Assembly (NCBI GenBank): GCA_026225475.1
Contig: JAMFSU010000152.1
Span: forward strand, 1 to 64,000
Length of the DNA stretch: 64,000 nt
Source: Duganella sp.
GTDB lineage: Bacteria; Pseudomonadota; Gammaproteobacteria; Burkholderiales; Burkholderiaceae_D
Direction of reading: 5' to 3'
The notes beneath the pieces were generated by a model that ran no database searches, had not been told where the DNA came from, and worked only from the letters and a program-made list of their open reading frames with translations. Position 1 is the first letter of the stretch, and the number at the start of each line of letters is the position of its first letter. Positions 28,198-38,458 of the stretch are shown piece after piece. The translations under genes and the position numbers were made by a program.

Positions 28198-30420
28198 ATG
28201 CATTACGCTCTGGATATCCGTACTTTCCTCTTCAGTCACTATTTCTATACCGGTGTGCGCATCGCCACCGGCGTCGTCGGAATGACCATGCTGGTGTTCA
28301 ACATGGCCGATATGCAGACCACCATGACGGTGTTTCTCGGCGCCCTGTGCACCAGCCTGATGGATCTGCCCAGCCCCTTGCGGCACAAATTCAATGAAAT
28401 GCTCGCCGGCGTGCTGTTATGCACGATTGTGATGCTGGTCATCAGCCTGTGCGCTCCGGTCGTCTGGCTGGTCAGCGTGATGATGGTGCTGGTCAGCTTC
28501 CTGGCCAGCATGATGATGATCTACGGCAAGAAAACCCAGCCACTGCAATTTGCCGCGCTGATGGTGATGACGCTGTCGATGGAAAACAATGTGCCGGTCG
28601 AAGACGCCTTCCTGCATGCCGGCTTTTTTCTCGGCGGCGGACTCGGTTATCTGACTTATTCAATGACCATTTCCTGGTTCATGCGTCGCCGCGTCAAGCA
28701 GCAAGTGCTGGCCGAGGCCTTGTTCGAGCTGGCGCGCTATCTGCGCATCAAGGCCGACTTCTACGATGTTCGCAGCGATCTGGGTACGCAATTCAATACA
28801 CTGGTACGCCACCAGATCGTGCTGGCAGACAAATTACAAGCCTCGCGTGATCTGGTGTTTCGCGACATGCGCACCAAGCAGGATGGTTTGCTGGTGCATG
28901 TCCAGTTGAGCATGCTGGAATTGTACGAACAGGTCTTGTCGACCCATGCCGACTATGCGCTGTTGCGCAGCCATTTTGGCGACGCCGATGTGATGGTGTT
29001 CCTGCGTGACCTCGCCAACAAGACCGCCGAAGACATTGAATCGATCGCCTATGCCGTCACGCGCAAGCGTGCCTCGATGCCAACCGTGAACTACAAGGCA
29101 GAAATGCGCGCAATCCAGTACGAGTTGCAGCAACTGCAACAGGATGCGCTGGCCGGCAAGATTCCCGATGATGCCATCACCATACTGCGGGTGACGTACA
29201 ACAAGATCAAGGACATTATCGAACTGATTGCACAATTGCATCTGGCCACGCAACAGCCGATTGACGCAATCCCCATTCTGCCCGGCGCTGACATGACGCC
29301 GTTCCTGACCCAGCAAAAATACAAAGCCAGTCTGCTGCTGGCCAATCTGCGCTGGCAATCGCCGATTTTCCGTTTCGCCATCCGCGTCGCGCTGGCAGTG
29401 TCGACCGGCTTGTGGATGGCTGGCCAGTTACCTTACATGTCGCATGGCTACTGGATTGTGCTAACCATCGTCATCATTCTCAAGCCCAATTACAGCAGCA
29501 CCAAACAACGCCTGATGGACCGCTTGATCGGCACCATCATCGGCTGCCTGTTGACGGCGCTGATCCTGCATTTCGTCCATGATCAGATCGGCTTGCTGGC
29601 AGCCTTGTTCGTCGCCAGTGTGGCGGCACCGGCCTTCACCTATGTCAAATATCGCTATACCGCGATTGCCGCCTCGGTGCAAATCCTGATGCTGCTCAAC
29701 CTGCTGGTGCCGGCCGGCCATGAAGGCGTGGTCGGCGAACGCTTGATCGATACCTTTATCGGTGTGGCAATTGCCACGGTGTTCAGCTTTGTGCTGCCGA
29801 GTTGGGAATACCGCGACTTGCCGCGCCTGCTCAAAAACGTCTTGCACGCCAGCCACCGCTATATCAAGGCCAGTCGCGACCTGCTGGAAGGCAAGGTCGG
29901 CGACGACTTCTTCTACCGGGTCTGCCGCAAGGGCTTCATGGATAGTCTGTCGGCATTGATTTCCGCGCAAGTGCGCATGATGGATGAGCCCATCAGCAAA
30001 CAGCGTGCCGTGCAGGAAATCAACCGCTTTGTGGTGCAAAACTATCTGGTGGCAGCGCACATTGCCGCCCTGCGCATCTTGTTGCGGCGGCATGCTGCTG
30101 GCTTGCCGCGCGAGCCGGTGAACCAGTTGATCGAACAAACCTACCAGAATGCCACGGCACATCTGCTAAAGGCGCAAGGCGCACTCAACGCTGCACCGGT
30201 ACCCAGCGCCAACACCCCTGCAGCACCCGTATCAAACAATCCGTTAGACGACACGATCGCCGCCGAAGGCGTTGAAACGGAAATCGCGCCAGATACCATC
30301 GCCTGGGCTGGCTGGCATACCTTGCAACGACGTTCGGCCCTGCTCGACCAGGATTTGCAGGCAATTGTCGCCCAGACCGCCAGCATCGAAGCTATCCTGC
30401 GGCAGTCCGAGCTGGCCTGA
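28198..30420 (+). CDS. FUSC-family inner-membrane transporter (YccS-like)
   Basis: A 740-aa membrane protein with two six-helix FUSC blocks (about residues 15-160 and 390-540) separated by a soluble helical domain. The second block shows YMSHGYWIVLTIVIILKPNY, typical of YccS-like proteins. The C-terminal 150 residues are cytosolic and include a Pro/Ala linker. FUSC proteins export aromatic acids or related compounds. It stands alone, not with a HlyD partner. It converges on metE with a 3-bp gap. Confidence 0.83.
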   Translation: MHYALDIRTFLFSHYFYTGVRIATGVVGMTMLVFNMADMQTTMTVFLGALCTSLMDLPSPLRHKFNEMLAGVLLCTIVMLVISLCAPVVWLVSVMMVLVSFLASMMMIYGKKTQPLQFAALMVMTLSMENNVPVEDAFLHAGFFLGGGLGYLTYSMTISWFMRRRVKQQVLAEALFELARYLRIKADFYDVRSDLGTQFNTLVRHQIVLADKLQASRDLVFRDMRTKQDGLLVHVQLSMLELYEQVLSTHADYALLRSHFGDADVMVFLRDLANKTAEDIESIAYAVTRKRASMPTVNYKAEMRAIQYELQQLQQDALAGKIPDDAITILRVTYNKIKDIIELIAQLHLATQQPIDAIPILPGADMTPFLTQQKYKASLLLANLRWQSPIFRFAIRVALAVSTGLWMAGQLPYMSHGYWIVLTIVIILKPNYSSTKQRLMDRLIGTIIGCLLTALILHFVHDQIGLLAALFVASVAAPAFTYVKYRYTAIAASVQILMLLNLLVPAGHEGVVGERLIDTFIGVAIATVFSFVLPSWEYRDLPRLLKNVLHASHRYIKASRDLLEGKVGDDFFYRVCRKGFMDSLSALISAQVRMMDEPISKQRAVQEINRFVVQNYLVAAHIAALRILLRRHAAGLPREPVNQLIEQTYQNATAHLLKAQGALNAAPVPSANTPAAPVSNNPLDDTIAAEGVETEIAPDTIAWAGWHTLQRRSALLDQDLQAIVAQTASIEAILRQSELA

Positions 30421-30423
30421 TTC

Positions 30424-32592
30424 CTACCCTTGCGCCTGACGCAGCAAACGCGCCGCCTGCACCATCTGCCCCAAGGCTTGTTGCGTTTGTGGCCAGGTGC
30501 GCGTCTTCAAGCCGCAATCCGGATTGATCCACAAGCGCTGCGCCGGAATCTCCTGCTGCGCCTTTTCCAGCAACGCCATTTCCTCACCTGAGGTGTCGAT
30601 GGTGATCACGTCGGCATCCATGGCGGCAATCCACGGCAGGATATCGTTGACTGCCGAGTAACCCATGTGCATGTGGATCTGTGTCTCGTCCTTGGCGCCA
30701 GCGACGCTGATCTTGAACGCATGCACTGCCCAGTTGAGATAATTTTTCCAGTCGTTGGCCTTAAGCGGCAGGCCTGCGCGAAATGCGGGTTCATCAATCT
30801 GGATCATGCCGATGCCCGCCTTTTCCAGATCACCAACTTCATCACGCAACGCCAGCGCGATTTGCAAGGCGGTCGTCGCGTGCGGTTGATCGTCGCGCAC
30901 GAATGACCATTGCAACATCGTAACCGGCCCGGTCAGCATGCCCTTCATAGGCTTACTGGTCAGGCTTTGCGCAAACTGGCTCCAGCCCACCGTCATCGCT
31001 TCCGGGCGATAGACATCGCCATAAATGAATGGCGGCTTGATGCAACAAGCGCCGTCACGCTGTACCCAGCCGTTGACGGTGAGGCCGTAGCCCCACAATT
31101 GCTCGCCAAAATATTCCACCATGTCATTGCGCTCCGGCTCGCCATGCACCAGCACATCCAGACCAAGCTGTTCCTGCTGCTGCACCACCAGGCGGATTTC
31201 GTCGCGCATGCTTTCCAGATAGTCCAGATGAGCGATATCACCCCGCCTGTAGGCCGCATGCATATGACAGATCTGCGCCGTCTGGGGAAACGAACCGGTT
31301 GTCGTAGTTGGAAATGCAGGCAGATTCCAGCGCGCCTGTTGCACGGCGTTACGCGTCGAAAAAGTCGAATGACGGGTGGCGTCGCCAGCACTGACCTGCT
31401 GCAAGCGCTTTTGTACCAAGGCATTGCGAATACGCGGTGATTGCCGCTTTACCGCCAGGGCCGCACGGGCGGCAGCAAACTTGCTGGCGACCTGATCGGT
31501 GTAGGCTGCCAATGCCTGCTTGAGGGTGACGATTTCATCCAGCTTTTGCACCGCGAAGGCCAGCCAGCTCTTGAGTTCGGCATCGAGTTTTGATTCGTGG
31601 CCGAGATCGACCGGGACATGCAGCAACGAACAGCTGCTGGCCAGCCACAAGCGCTCGCCGAGTTTTTCCTGCAACGGCTTGAGCACTGCCAACGCAGCAT
31701 CCAGATCGCAGCGCCAGATATTGCGGCCATCGACAATACCAACTGACAGCACCTTATCCAGCGGCCAATGATTGGCGAAGGCCTGCAATTGCGCGACACC
31801 GCGCACGCCATCCAGATGCACCCCAGCCACCGGCAAGGTGCGCAGCAGATCAAGGTGTACGCTGACCTCATCAAAATAAGTGCTCAACAGCAGCGGCGGT
31901 GCAATCTCGCTCAGTTCGCCATAGACCGGAGCGAAAGCCTCCAGCCAAGGCTGCGCCAATTCCAGCGCCAGAATCGGCTCATCCATCTGCACCAGTGTCA
32001 CGCCCTGCTCCCGCAGTCGCGCCAGCACCTTGCGATAAGCCGCCACGGCCTGCGGCAGCAACGCCAATGGATGCGTCAGCCCGCCCTTGGCTTTACCCAG
32101 ATAGAGCAGGCTCAGCGGCCCGAGCAACACGACCTTGCTGCGATGTCCAAGCGCCTGCGCTTCGGCCACCTCCTCAAACAGCCAATCGACACCACCGTCG
32201 AAGCGGACGTCGGGCGTCCATTCCGGCACCAGGAAGTGATAATTGGTATCGAACCAGTTGCTCATTTCCATGGCTGGTTGCTGGCAGTCGCCGCGCGCCA
32301 TGGCGTAATACGCCGGCAAATCAAGTTGGGCGGCATCTAACTGATACCGGGTCGGCAACGCGCCGAGCAATGCCAGCGTGCCAAGCACATGGTCATACCA
32401 GGCAAAGTCGCCCACCGTGACCAGATCCAGTCCGGCATCGGCCTGCAACTGCCAGTGCTGCGCACGCAAGCGCTGACCAACATCCTGCAAGCCAGCTTGC
32501 GCCAGTTCACCCTGCCAGAAAGCCTCCATGGCGAATGTCAATTCCCGCTGCGCGCCGATGCGCGGAAAACCCACTACGTGTGCCAAACCCAT
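30424..32592 (-). CDS. metE: MetE-type methionine synthase lacking key zinc-site residues
   Basis: A 722-aa homologue of cobalamin-independent methionine synthase (E. coli 753 aa). The N-terminal folate domain is normal ([30 protein letters not shown]), as are [29 protein letters not shown] and [10 protein letters not shown]. The zinc site is altered: H642 and C693 (PDCGLKT) remain, but the position of Cys643 is Gly644 (HMHMGYS for HTHMCYC) and Glu665 is Asp666. About 30 residues that carry the DIHSP motif and proton-donor His694 are missing between LLE and [12 protein letters not shown]. The reading frame is continuous. It is divergent from metR. Normal methionine synthase activity is doubtful. 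Confidence 0.88.
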   Translation of the reverse strand: MGLAHVVGFPRIGAQRELTFAMEAFWQGELAQAGLQDVGQRLRAQHWQLQADAGLDLVTVGDFAWYDHVLGTLALLGALPTRYQLDAAQLDLPAYYAMARGDCQQPAMEMSNWFDTNYHFLVPEWTPDVRFDGGVDWLFEEVAEAQALGHRSKVVLLGPLSLLYLGKAKGGLTHPLALLPQAVAAYRKVLARLREQGVTLVQMDEPILALELAQPWLEAFAPVYGELSEIAPPLLLSTYFDEVSVHLDLLRTLPVAGVHLDGVRGVAQLQAFANHWPLDKVLSVGIVDGRNIWRCDLDAALAVLKPLQEKLGERLWLASSCSLLHVPVDLGHESKLDAELKSWLAFAVQKLDEIVTLKQALAAYTDQVASKFAAARAALAVKRQSPRIRNALVQKRLQQVSAGDATRHSTFSTRNAVQQARWNLPAFPTTTTGSFPQTAQICHMHAAYRRGDIAHLDYLESMRDEIRLVVQQQEQLGLDVLVHGEPERNDMVEYFGEQLWGYGLTVNGWVQRDGACCIKPPFIYGDVYRPEAMTVGWSQFAQSLTSKPMKGMLTGPVTMLQWSFVRDDQPHATTALQIALALRDEVGDLEKAGIGMIQIDEPAFRAGLPLKANDWKNYLNWAVHAFKISVAGAKDETQIHMHMGYSAVNDILPWIAAMDADVITIDTSGEEMALLEKAQQEIPAQRLWINPDCGLKTRTWPQTQQALGQMVQAARLLRQAQG

Positions 32593-32641
32593 GTTCCACC
32601 CCGAAGACCAACAATCGACAACTTGCCATGTTGCGCGCAGA

Positions 32642-32692
32642 TGAACTATGATTCAAACGAGATTTTCTAAGGATTAACTTGAATTTTATTCA
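32642..32692. promoter_or_regulatory. MetR-type sites in the metE/metR intergenic region
   Basis: TGAATTTTATTCA at 32680-32692 fits the MetR consensus TGAA-N5-TTCA exactly and ends 2 bases before the metR ATG. A second near-match, TGAA-N6-TTCA, lies at 32642-32655. Both agree with MetR control of metE and self-regulation. Confidence 0.7.
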
Positions 32693-32694
32693 TA

Positions 32695-33627
32695 ATGCCA
32701 GCACCACTATCGCCCATCCTTGAACTACGCCATCTGAGAACCCTGCAAGCGCTCAAGCAAGCAGGCAACCTATTGCGTGCAGCGACCCTGCTCAATCTCA
32801 CACAATCGGCGCTATCACATCAGATCAAGCAATTGGAAGAGCACCACGGTGCGGCGCTGTTTGAGCGAAAATCGGTGCCGGTTCGCTTCACACCGGCCGG
32901 CGAGCGGCTGCTTAAACTGGCAGATGACGTATTGCCACGCGTGGCCGAAGCCGAACGCGATCTGGCGCGGCTGTTGCAGGGTGAGGCAGGTCAATTGCGC
33001 ATTGCAGTCGAATGCCATACCTGCTTTGACTGGCTGATGCCGTCGATGGATGTGTTTCGCAAGCGCTGGCCGGAGGTCGACATGGATATCGTCTCCGGTT
33101 TTCAGGCTGACCCGATTGGTCTGCTGCATGAACACCGCGCCGATGTCGCCATCGTTGCTGAAATCGATGCCGATGAACCGGTCGATTACCATGCGCTGTT
33201 TCGTTTTGAGATCGTCGCGCTGCTGGCGCACGACCACCCGTTGGCGCACAAGACGTACCTGAGTGCGGAGGATTTCGCCAGCGATACCCTGATCACCTAT
33301 CCGGTACCCGATGACATGCTCGACGTGGTGCGTCAGGTACTCAAACCGGCCGGCATCAATCCACCCCGCCGCACCACAGAACTGACAGTCGCCATGCTGC
33401 AATTGGTCGCCAGCCGCCGTGGCATCGCCACCTTGCCACTGTGGGCCGCACAGAACTATCTCAAGCGCGACTATGTGCTGGCCAAACCCATCAGCGCAGC
33501 AGGATTGACCGGCAAGCTGTATGCTGCTTGCCGACCGGAACTGTCGAGTAAATCCTATCTGATTGATTTTGTCGCGTCGACGCGTGAAACCAGCTTTCTC
33601 AACCTGCCTAATGTTGAATTACTGTAG
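32695..33627 (+). CDS. metR: LysR-family methionine regulator MetR
   Basis: A 310-aa LysR regulator. The helix-turn-helix is in LLRAATLLNLTQSALSHQIK. The effector domain starts with LRIAVECHTCFDWLMP, a sequence typical of MetR, which responds to homocysteine. Divergent metE and MetR-type boxes between the genes support the name. The ATG at 32695 is forced by an in-frame TGA at 32680-32682; no good ribosome site is visible. Confidence 0.92.
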   Translation: MPAPLSPILELRHLRTLQALKQAGNLLRAATLLNLTQSALSHQIKQLEEHHGAALFERKSVPVRFTPAGERLLKLADDVLPRVAEAERDLARLLQGEAGQLRIAVECHTCFDWLMPSMDVFRKRWPEVDMDIVSGFQADPIGLLHEHRADVAIVAEIDADEPVDYHALFRFEIVALLAHDHPLAHKTYLSAEDFASDTLITYPVPDDMLDVVRQVLKPAGINPPRRTTELTVAMLQLVASRRGIATLPLWAAQNYLKRDYVLAKPISAAGLTGKLYAACRPELSSKSYLIDFVASTRETSFLNLPNVELL

Positions 33628-33718
33628 TAAGTTCAACGCCCCCGGAAATCCGCTCAAGGACGCCTCGTGCTACAGCCTAGGCAACGGCGATGAAAACTGC
33701 AGTTGACCTGTGCTCGTC

Positions 33719-35455
33719 TTAGTCGCGCTTTTCCAAAACCGTCGCCGGTTGCTCGTATGACAAAATCCGGTGCAACCGCTTTTGTTCAAACATACGCTCA
33801 TCAGCCACACGCAACAGCGTTTCAACATCAAGTCCATCTTGCGGATACAGGGCCGCACCGATGGAAGCATCGACGTGATAAAGATTGCCGTCGCGCCCTT
33901 CAATGGCCTGATTGAGGAAGTTGCGAATTTTGTCAGAGATCGACTTGGCGACACTTTCCTCGGATACGCCATGCAGATACACCACAAACTCATCGCCACC
34001 GAAGCGCGCCACGGCATCATCCTTGCGCAACGCATGTTGCAGTTGCGAAGCTGCCGAGATCAATACCTTGTCGCCTTCGTCGTGGCCGTATTGGTCGTTG
34101 ATGGACTTGAATTTATCGAGATCGATGAACAATAGCGCAAAGCGCAGTGGTGCCGCCTCGCCACCTTTGCGACGGCGGAAATCGATTTGCGCCACGAAGG
34201 AGTCGCGATTGAGCACATTGGTGAGACGATCCGTACGCAGGTTATGCTCCATTTCCTGGAAACTCTGCGCCAACTGGCCGATTTCATCACTGCGATCAAT
34301 ATTGAGTGAAGGGAACGGCTCGCCATTACCGATGCTCTTGGCCGCCAGTGTGAGCTTGCGAATATCGCGCAAGACCCAGCGCAGAATCACGAAACCAAGC
34401 ACAAAAGTCATGCACACGGCGATAAAACCCAGCAACAAGGTTTGATACACCCCGCCGGTGACCGAGCCGAGGAAATCGGAGCGGCTCACGGCACTAACGG
34501 CAAGCCAATCAACCCCGGCATCGTCATGATGCAAACGGAATGCTAACTCGGTCTTCGGCCCCGCAGTCTGCAAGGCTTGCACCACCAGCTCGCCCGGCAC
34601 CAGCTTGTGCGACTTCAGATATTGCTGCACATCGGCATAGGCTTCGCGCACCACCGGCGACCTGCTTTGCCCGGCCTGCAGGCGCCTCACATTGTTGCCG
34701 TCGACCTGATGGATTGGTTCGTTGACCGAAGTCGCAATCAGCTCACCACTCATTTCCATGACAAATGCCACCCCGTGCGGACTCAAGGGCAAGGCTTCCA
34801 GAAACTCGCTGAGCTGGCGCAAGCCGATACTGCTGCCAGCCACACCAAGTAACACGTGATCGGCGCTATAGACCGGTTTGGATAAGGTAATGCCGAGATG
34901 TTTGAGGCGAAAATCGGTAAACACCTCCGACCAGGTTTCCTTGCGCCGTGCGATGGCACTGGTGTACCAAGGACGTGTGCGCGCATCGTAATCCTGCGCC
35001 ACGATCAATACCGGTGGCGTTCCAGGTCCGCGCAAGTGATAGACAAAACTCTTGCCGGGTGGATCACGCCGGCTATACATGAACAGGTTCAGCTCTTCCT
35101 GCTTGATGCCAAGGAAGCTGCCGTCAACGCCACCAAAATACACATAACTCGGATCGTCGAACAGGCTATTGGCCAGCCACAGGCGCTCTTCCAGCATGGC
35201 CTTGTCTTTGGGAAAGGGCAGATAGACGGGCTGACCACCTTTTTGGGCCGGCGGAATGGGATCCGGCGACACCACGCGCAAACTTTCGCGCGCGCCCATC
35301 AACTGCCGGTCAACCGCCTGGCTGACACGACTCATGGTATCCATCAAGGCATTGCGCGCCAACACTTCTGTGGCGTCATCGCCAGCGCGATACAAAAACC
35401 AGCCAATGGTGATGGCCAGACATGACATCAAAAAGACAAACGGAAGGATGAACAA
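33719..35455 (-). CDS. Membrane diguanylate cyclase with Cache-type sensor
   Basis: A protein of at least 578 aa with an N-terminal membrane helix (MFILPFVFLMSCLAITIGWF), a large periplasmic region of about 290 residues of dCache type, a second helix (LLGFIAVCMTFVLGFVIL), a HAMP segment and a GGDEF domain. The active motif ARFGGDEF is intact and an RKDD inhibitory site sits five residues before it, so c-di-GMP synthesis with feedback control is expected. The first codon here is TTG. A CTG at 35479 preceded by AGGGGTGG would add LKQSSLQR and may be the real start. Confidence 0.88.
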   Translation of the reverse strand: MFILPFVFLMSCLAITIGWFLYRAGDDATEVLARNALMDTMSRVSQAVDRQLMGARESLRVVSPDPIPPAQKGGQPVYLPFPKDKAMLEERLWLANSLFDDPSYVYFGGVDGSFLGIKQEELNLFMYSRRDPPGKSFVYHLRGPGTPPVLIVAQDYDARTRPWYTSAIARRKETWSEVFTDFRLKHLGITLSKPVYSADHVLLGVAGSSIGLRQLSEFLEALPLSPHGVAFVMEMSGELIATSVNEPIHQVDGNNVRRLQAGQSRSPVVREAYADVQQYLKSHKLVPGELVVQALQTAGPKTELAFRLHHDDAGVDWLAVSAVSRSDFLGSVTGGVYQTLLLGFIAVCMTFVLGFVILRWVLRDIRKLTLAAKSIGNGEPFPSLNIDRSDEIGQLAQSFQEMEHNLRTDRLTNVLNRDSFVAQIDFRRRKGGEAAPLRFALLFIDLDKFKSINDQYGHDEGDKVLISAASQLQHALRKDDAVARFGGDEFVVYLHGVSEESVAKSISDKIRNFLNQAIEGRDGNLYHVDASIGAALYPQDGLDVETLLRVADERMFEQKRLHRILSYEQPATVLEKRD

Positions 35456-35536
35456 CCGTTGTAAAGAAGATTGCTTCAGAATTCCACCCCTTGCTTGTTC
35501 CCAAAGTCGCCATGATCGGCCAGGTCCAGAAACAAA

Positions 35537-35568
35537 CGGCCATGCTCAGACAAAGTCTGCTCTGGCCG
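35537..35568 (-). promoter_or_regulatory. Two-tier hairpin upstream of the diguanylate cyclase gene
   Basis: CGGCCA (35537-35542) pairs with TGGCCG (35563-35568) and inside it CAGAC pairs with GTCTG. On the minus strand it is followed by TTTGTTTCT. It lies in the leader region of the diguanylate cyclase gene and could be an attenuator or a second terminator. Confidence 0.4.
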
Positions 35569-35673
35569 CACCCCCAAATGACACCACATATTTATTATTT
35601 TTTCATTCACGATTTAACACTGCGCAATTGGTCCGCCGACTGCACTCTATTTGCAAGATTTTAATCGTTTATG

Positions 35674-35738
35674 CAAAAAAATTCCCTGACACTCGGAAAT
35701 CCGCTATTTTTTGCGGAAAACGTTCCAAGTATCAGGGA
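35674..35738 (-). terminator. Branched Rho-independent terminator of clpB
   Basis: An 11-bp stem (35683-35693 with 35728-35738, one mismatch) encloses an inner TCCGC/GCGGA hairpin. Read on the minus strand it is followed by ATTTTTTTG. It begins about 40 bp after the clpB stop. The rest of 35456-35778 has no gene. Confidence 0.8.
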
Positions 35739-35778
35739 GCTAGAAATAGCATAATTACAAAGAGTTAATCAAGACATT

Positions 35779-38373
35779 TCATTCCGTCGCAAATGAAAGT
35801 GCGCCATTTTGGACACTCACGTGAACCACATCCTTGGGACCGAATTTGCCTTGCAGAATCAGTTTCGACAACGGGTTCTCGATTTGCTGCTGGATTGCCC
35901 GCTTCAATGGCCGCGCCCCATAAACCGGATCAAAGCCTGCTTCGGCGATTTTTTGCAAACCAGCTTCGGTCATCACCAGCCCGATATCCATCTTGGCTAG
36001 CCGCTGTTCAAGGATATGCAACTGAATCTTGGCAATTGCACCGATGTTCTTTTCATCGAGCGCATGGAACACCACGATCTCATCGACCCGATTAATGAAC
36101 TCTGGCCGGAAATGCAACTTGACCTCCGCCATCACTGCCATCTTGATTACCGCCGGGTCGCTGCCTTCCATCGCCTGTATCTTGTGTGAACCAAGATTGG
36201 AGGTCATCACGATCACGGTATTCTTGAAATCCACGGTGCGTCCCTGACCATCCGTCATGCGACCATCGTCGAGCACTTGCAGCAAAACGTTGAACACATC
36301 GGGATGCGCCTTTTCGATTTCGTCGAGCAGGATCACGCTATACGGCTTGCGGCGTACAGCTTCAGTCAGATAACCGCCCTCTTCGTAACCGACATAACCG
36401 GGCGGCGCGCCAATGAGCCGTGCCACCGAATGCTTCTCCATGAATTCACTCATGTCGATACGGATCATCGCTTCTTCGGTATCAAAAAGATAAGACGCCA
36501 GGGCCTTGCACAACTCCGTCTTGCCAACGCCGGTTGGCCCCAGGAACATGAATGAACCATAAGGCTTACCGGGATCGCCCAGTCCAGCGCGCGAACGCCG
36601 GATTGCATCGGAGACTGCAACAATGGCCTCGTCCTGTCCGACCACGCGATGGTGCAGCTCATCTTCCATATGCAACAATTTCTCGCGTTCGCCCTGCATC
36701 ATGCGCGAGACGGGGATACCGGTCGCGCGTGCGACGATTTCAGCGATTTCTTCGGCGCCGACCTGAGTGCGCACCAGCCTTGGCTTGTGGCCGGGCAGAT
36801 TTTCAGTCGCAGCATCCTGCTTGTTCTGCGCCTCCAGCGCGGTTTCCAGTTCGGCCAGCTTGCCGTACTTGAGTTCCGACACCACTTGCCAATCGCTCTT
36901 GCGTGTGGCTTCTTCCATTTGCAGACGCACGCGCTCGATCTCTTCCTTCAGATGCTGGCTACCTTGCACGGTGGCTTTTTCAGACTTCCAAATTTCTTCC
37001 AGATCGGCATATTCACGTTCGAGCTTGATGATTTCTTCTGCGATCAAGCTCAGGCGTTTTTGCGATGCCTCATCCTTTTCGCGCTTGACCGCTTCGCGTT
37101 CGATTTTCAACTGAATCAGGCGGCGATCCAGTTTGTCCATGACTTCCGGCTTGGAGTCGATTTCAATCTTGATCTTGGCCGCTGCTTCATCAATGAGATC
37201 GATCGCCTTGTCCGGCAGGAAGCGGTCGGTAATATAGCGATGTGACAACTCGGCAGCAGCCACAATGGCCGGATCGGTAATATCGACACCATGGTGCACT
37301 TCATATTTTTCCTGCAACCCGCGCAAGATGGCGATAGTCGCTTCGACACTCGGTTCGTCCACCAGAATTTTCTGGAAACGGCGTTCCAGCGCGGCGTCCT
37401 TTTCAATGTACTTGCGATACTCATCGAGCGTGGTCGCACCGACGCAATGCAGTTCACCGCGCGCCAAGGCCGGCTTGAGCATATTGCCGGCATCCATCGC
37501 ACCTTCGGCCTTGCCTGCGCCCACCATGGTATGCAACTCGTCGATGAAGACGATGGTCTGGCCTTCATCCTGAGCGATTTCCTTCAGCACTGCCTTGAGA
37601 CGTTCCTCGAACTCGCCGCGATACTTGGCGCCGGCCAGCAAGGCCGCCATGTCAAGCGACAGCACGCGCTTGGATTTGAGGCTATCAGGCACTTCGCCAT
37701 TGACAATACGCTGCGCCAGACCTTCCACGATGGCGGTCTTGCCCACGCCCGGCTCACCGATGAGTACCGGATTGTTCTTGCTGCGCCGTTGTAGCACCTG
37801 AATTGCGCGGCGGATTTCATCGTCGCGGCCGATCACCGGATCGAGCTTGCCATTGCGAGCGCGCTCGGTCAGGTCCACCGTGTATTTCTTGAGCGCTTCG
37901 CGTTGCCCTTCCCCCTCCTGCGACGACACACTGGCGCCACCACGCACAGCGCTGACGGCCGCTTCCAGCGATTTACGCGTCAAACCGCTATCGCGCGCGG
38001 CGCGGCCGGCATCGGACTTGTCTTCGAGCAGGCCAAGCCAGATCATTTCGCTGGCGATGAACTGGTCGCCACGCTTTTGCGCTTCCTTGTCGGCCAGATT
38101 GAGCAACGCCACCAATTCGCGCCCAATCTGCACTTCGCCGCCATTGCCGGAGACTTTCGGCAAACGCGTCAATGCATGTTGCAAGGCCGAATTGAAGCTG
38201 ACCACATTGACTCCGGCACGCTGCAACAGCGAACGGGCGCCGCCATCGTCCTGCGCCAGCAGCGCCAGCGCCAGATGGCTGGGTTCGATATATTGATTGT
38301 CGTTGCCGACGGCCTGGCTTTGTGCGTCAGCCAGCGCTTCCTGCAATTTGGTCGTTAGTTTGTCAAGACGCAT
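35779..38373 (-). CDS. clpB: Disaggregase chaperone ClpB
   Basis: An 864-aa AAA+ hexameric ATPase that resolves protein aggregates with DnaK. Order: N-domain ([16 protein letters not shown]), first AAA domain with GEPGVGKT, middle coiled coil, second AAA domain with GPTGVGKT and the closing [19 protein letters not shown]. Length and motifs are normal. A sigma-32-type promoter lies just upstream and a strong terminator follows, so it forms its own transcription unit. Confidence 0.97.
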   Translation of the reverse strand: MRLDKLTTKLQEALADAQSQAVGNDNQYIEPSHLALALLAQDDGGARSLLQRAGVNVVSFNSALQHALTRLPKVSGNGGEVQIGRELVALLNLADKEAQKRGDQFIASEMIWLGLLEDKSDAGRAARDSGLTRKSLEAAVSAVRGGASVSSQEGEGQREALKKYTVDLTERARNGKLDPVIGRDDEIRRAIQVLQRRSKNNPVLIGEPGVGKTAIVEGLAQRIVNGEVPDSLKSKRVLSLDMAALLAGAKYRGEFEERLKAVLKEIAQDEGQTIVFIDELHTMVGAGKAEGAMDAGNMLKPALARGELHCVGATTLDEYRKYIEKDAALERRFQKILVDEPSVEATIAILRGLQEKYEVHHGVDITDPAIVAAAELSHRYITDRFLPDKAIDLIDEAAAKIKIEIDSKPEVMDKLDRRLIQLKIEREAVKREKDEASQKRLSLIAEEIIKLEREYADLEEIWKSEKATVQGSQHLKEEIERVRLQMEEATRKSDWQVVSELKYGKLAELETALEAQNKQDAATENLPGHKPRLVRTQVGAEEIAEIVARATGIPVSRMMQGEREKLLHMEDELHHRVVGQDEAIVAVSDAIRRSRAGLGDPGKPYGSFMFLGPTGVGKTELCKALASYLFDTEEAMIRIDMSEFMEKHSVARLIGAPPGYVGYEEGGYLTEAVRRKPYSVILLDEIEKAHPDVFNVLLQVLDDGRMTDGQGRTVDFKNTVIVMTSNLGSHKIQAMEGSDPAVIKMAVMAEVKLHFRPEFINRVDEIVVFHALDEKNIGAIAKIQLHILEQRLAKMDIGLVMTEAGLQKIAEAGFDPVYGARPLKRAIQQQIENPLSKLILQGKFGPKDVVHVSVQNGALSFATE

Positions 38374-38401
38374 GGTGTACTCCGAATTTTGAATACTTAT
38401 A

Positions 38402-38429
38402 AAATTGGGCCGTACGTGGCGAATTCAAG
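38402..38429 (-). promoter_or_regulatory. Sigma-32 (heat-shock) promoter of clpB
   Basis: On the minus strand CTTGAA (38424-38429), a 14-bp spacer and CCCAATTT (38402-38409) closely match the sigma-32 consensus CTTGAA-N13/15-CCCCATTT. It is about 30 bp upstream of the clpB start, which is a well-known heat-shock gene. Confidence 0.78.
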
Positions 38430-38458
38430 CTGCGCAACGATGGCGACGGCAACGATAC

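Noticed and set aside
30424-30700. Frameshift as the cause of the short MetE C-terminus
   Set aside because: The frame is continuous and recognisable MetE sequence resumes in the same frame on both sides of the missing segment.
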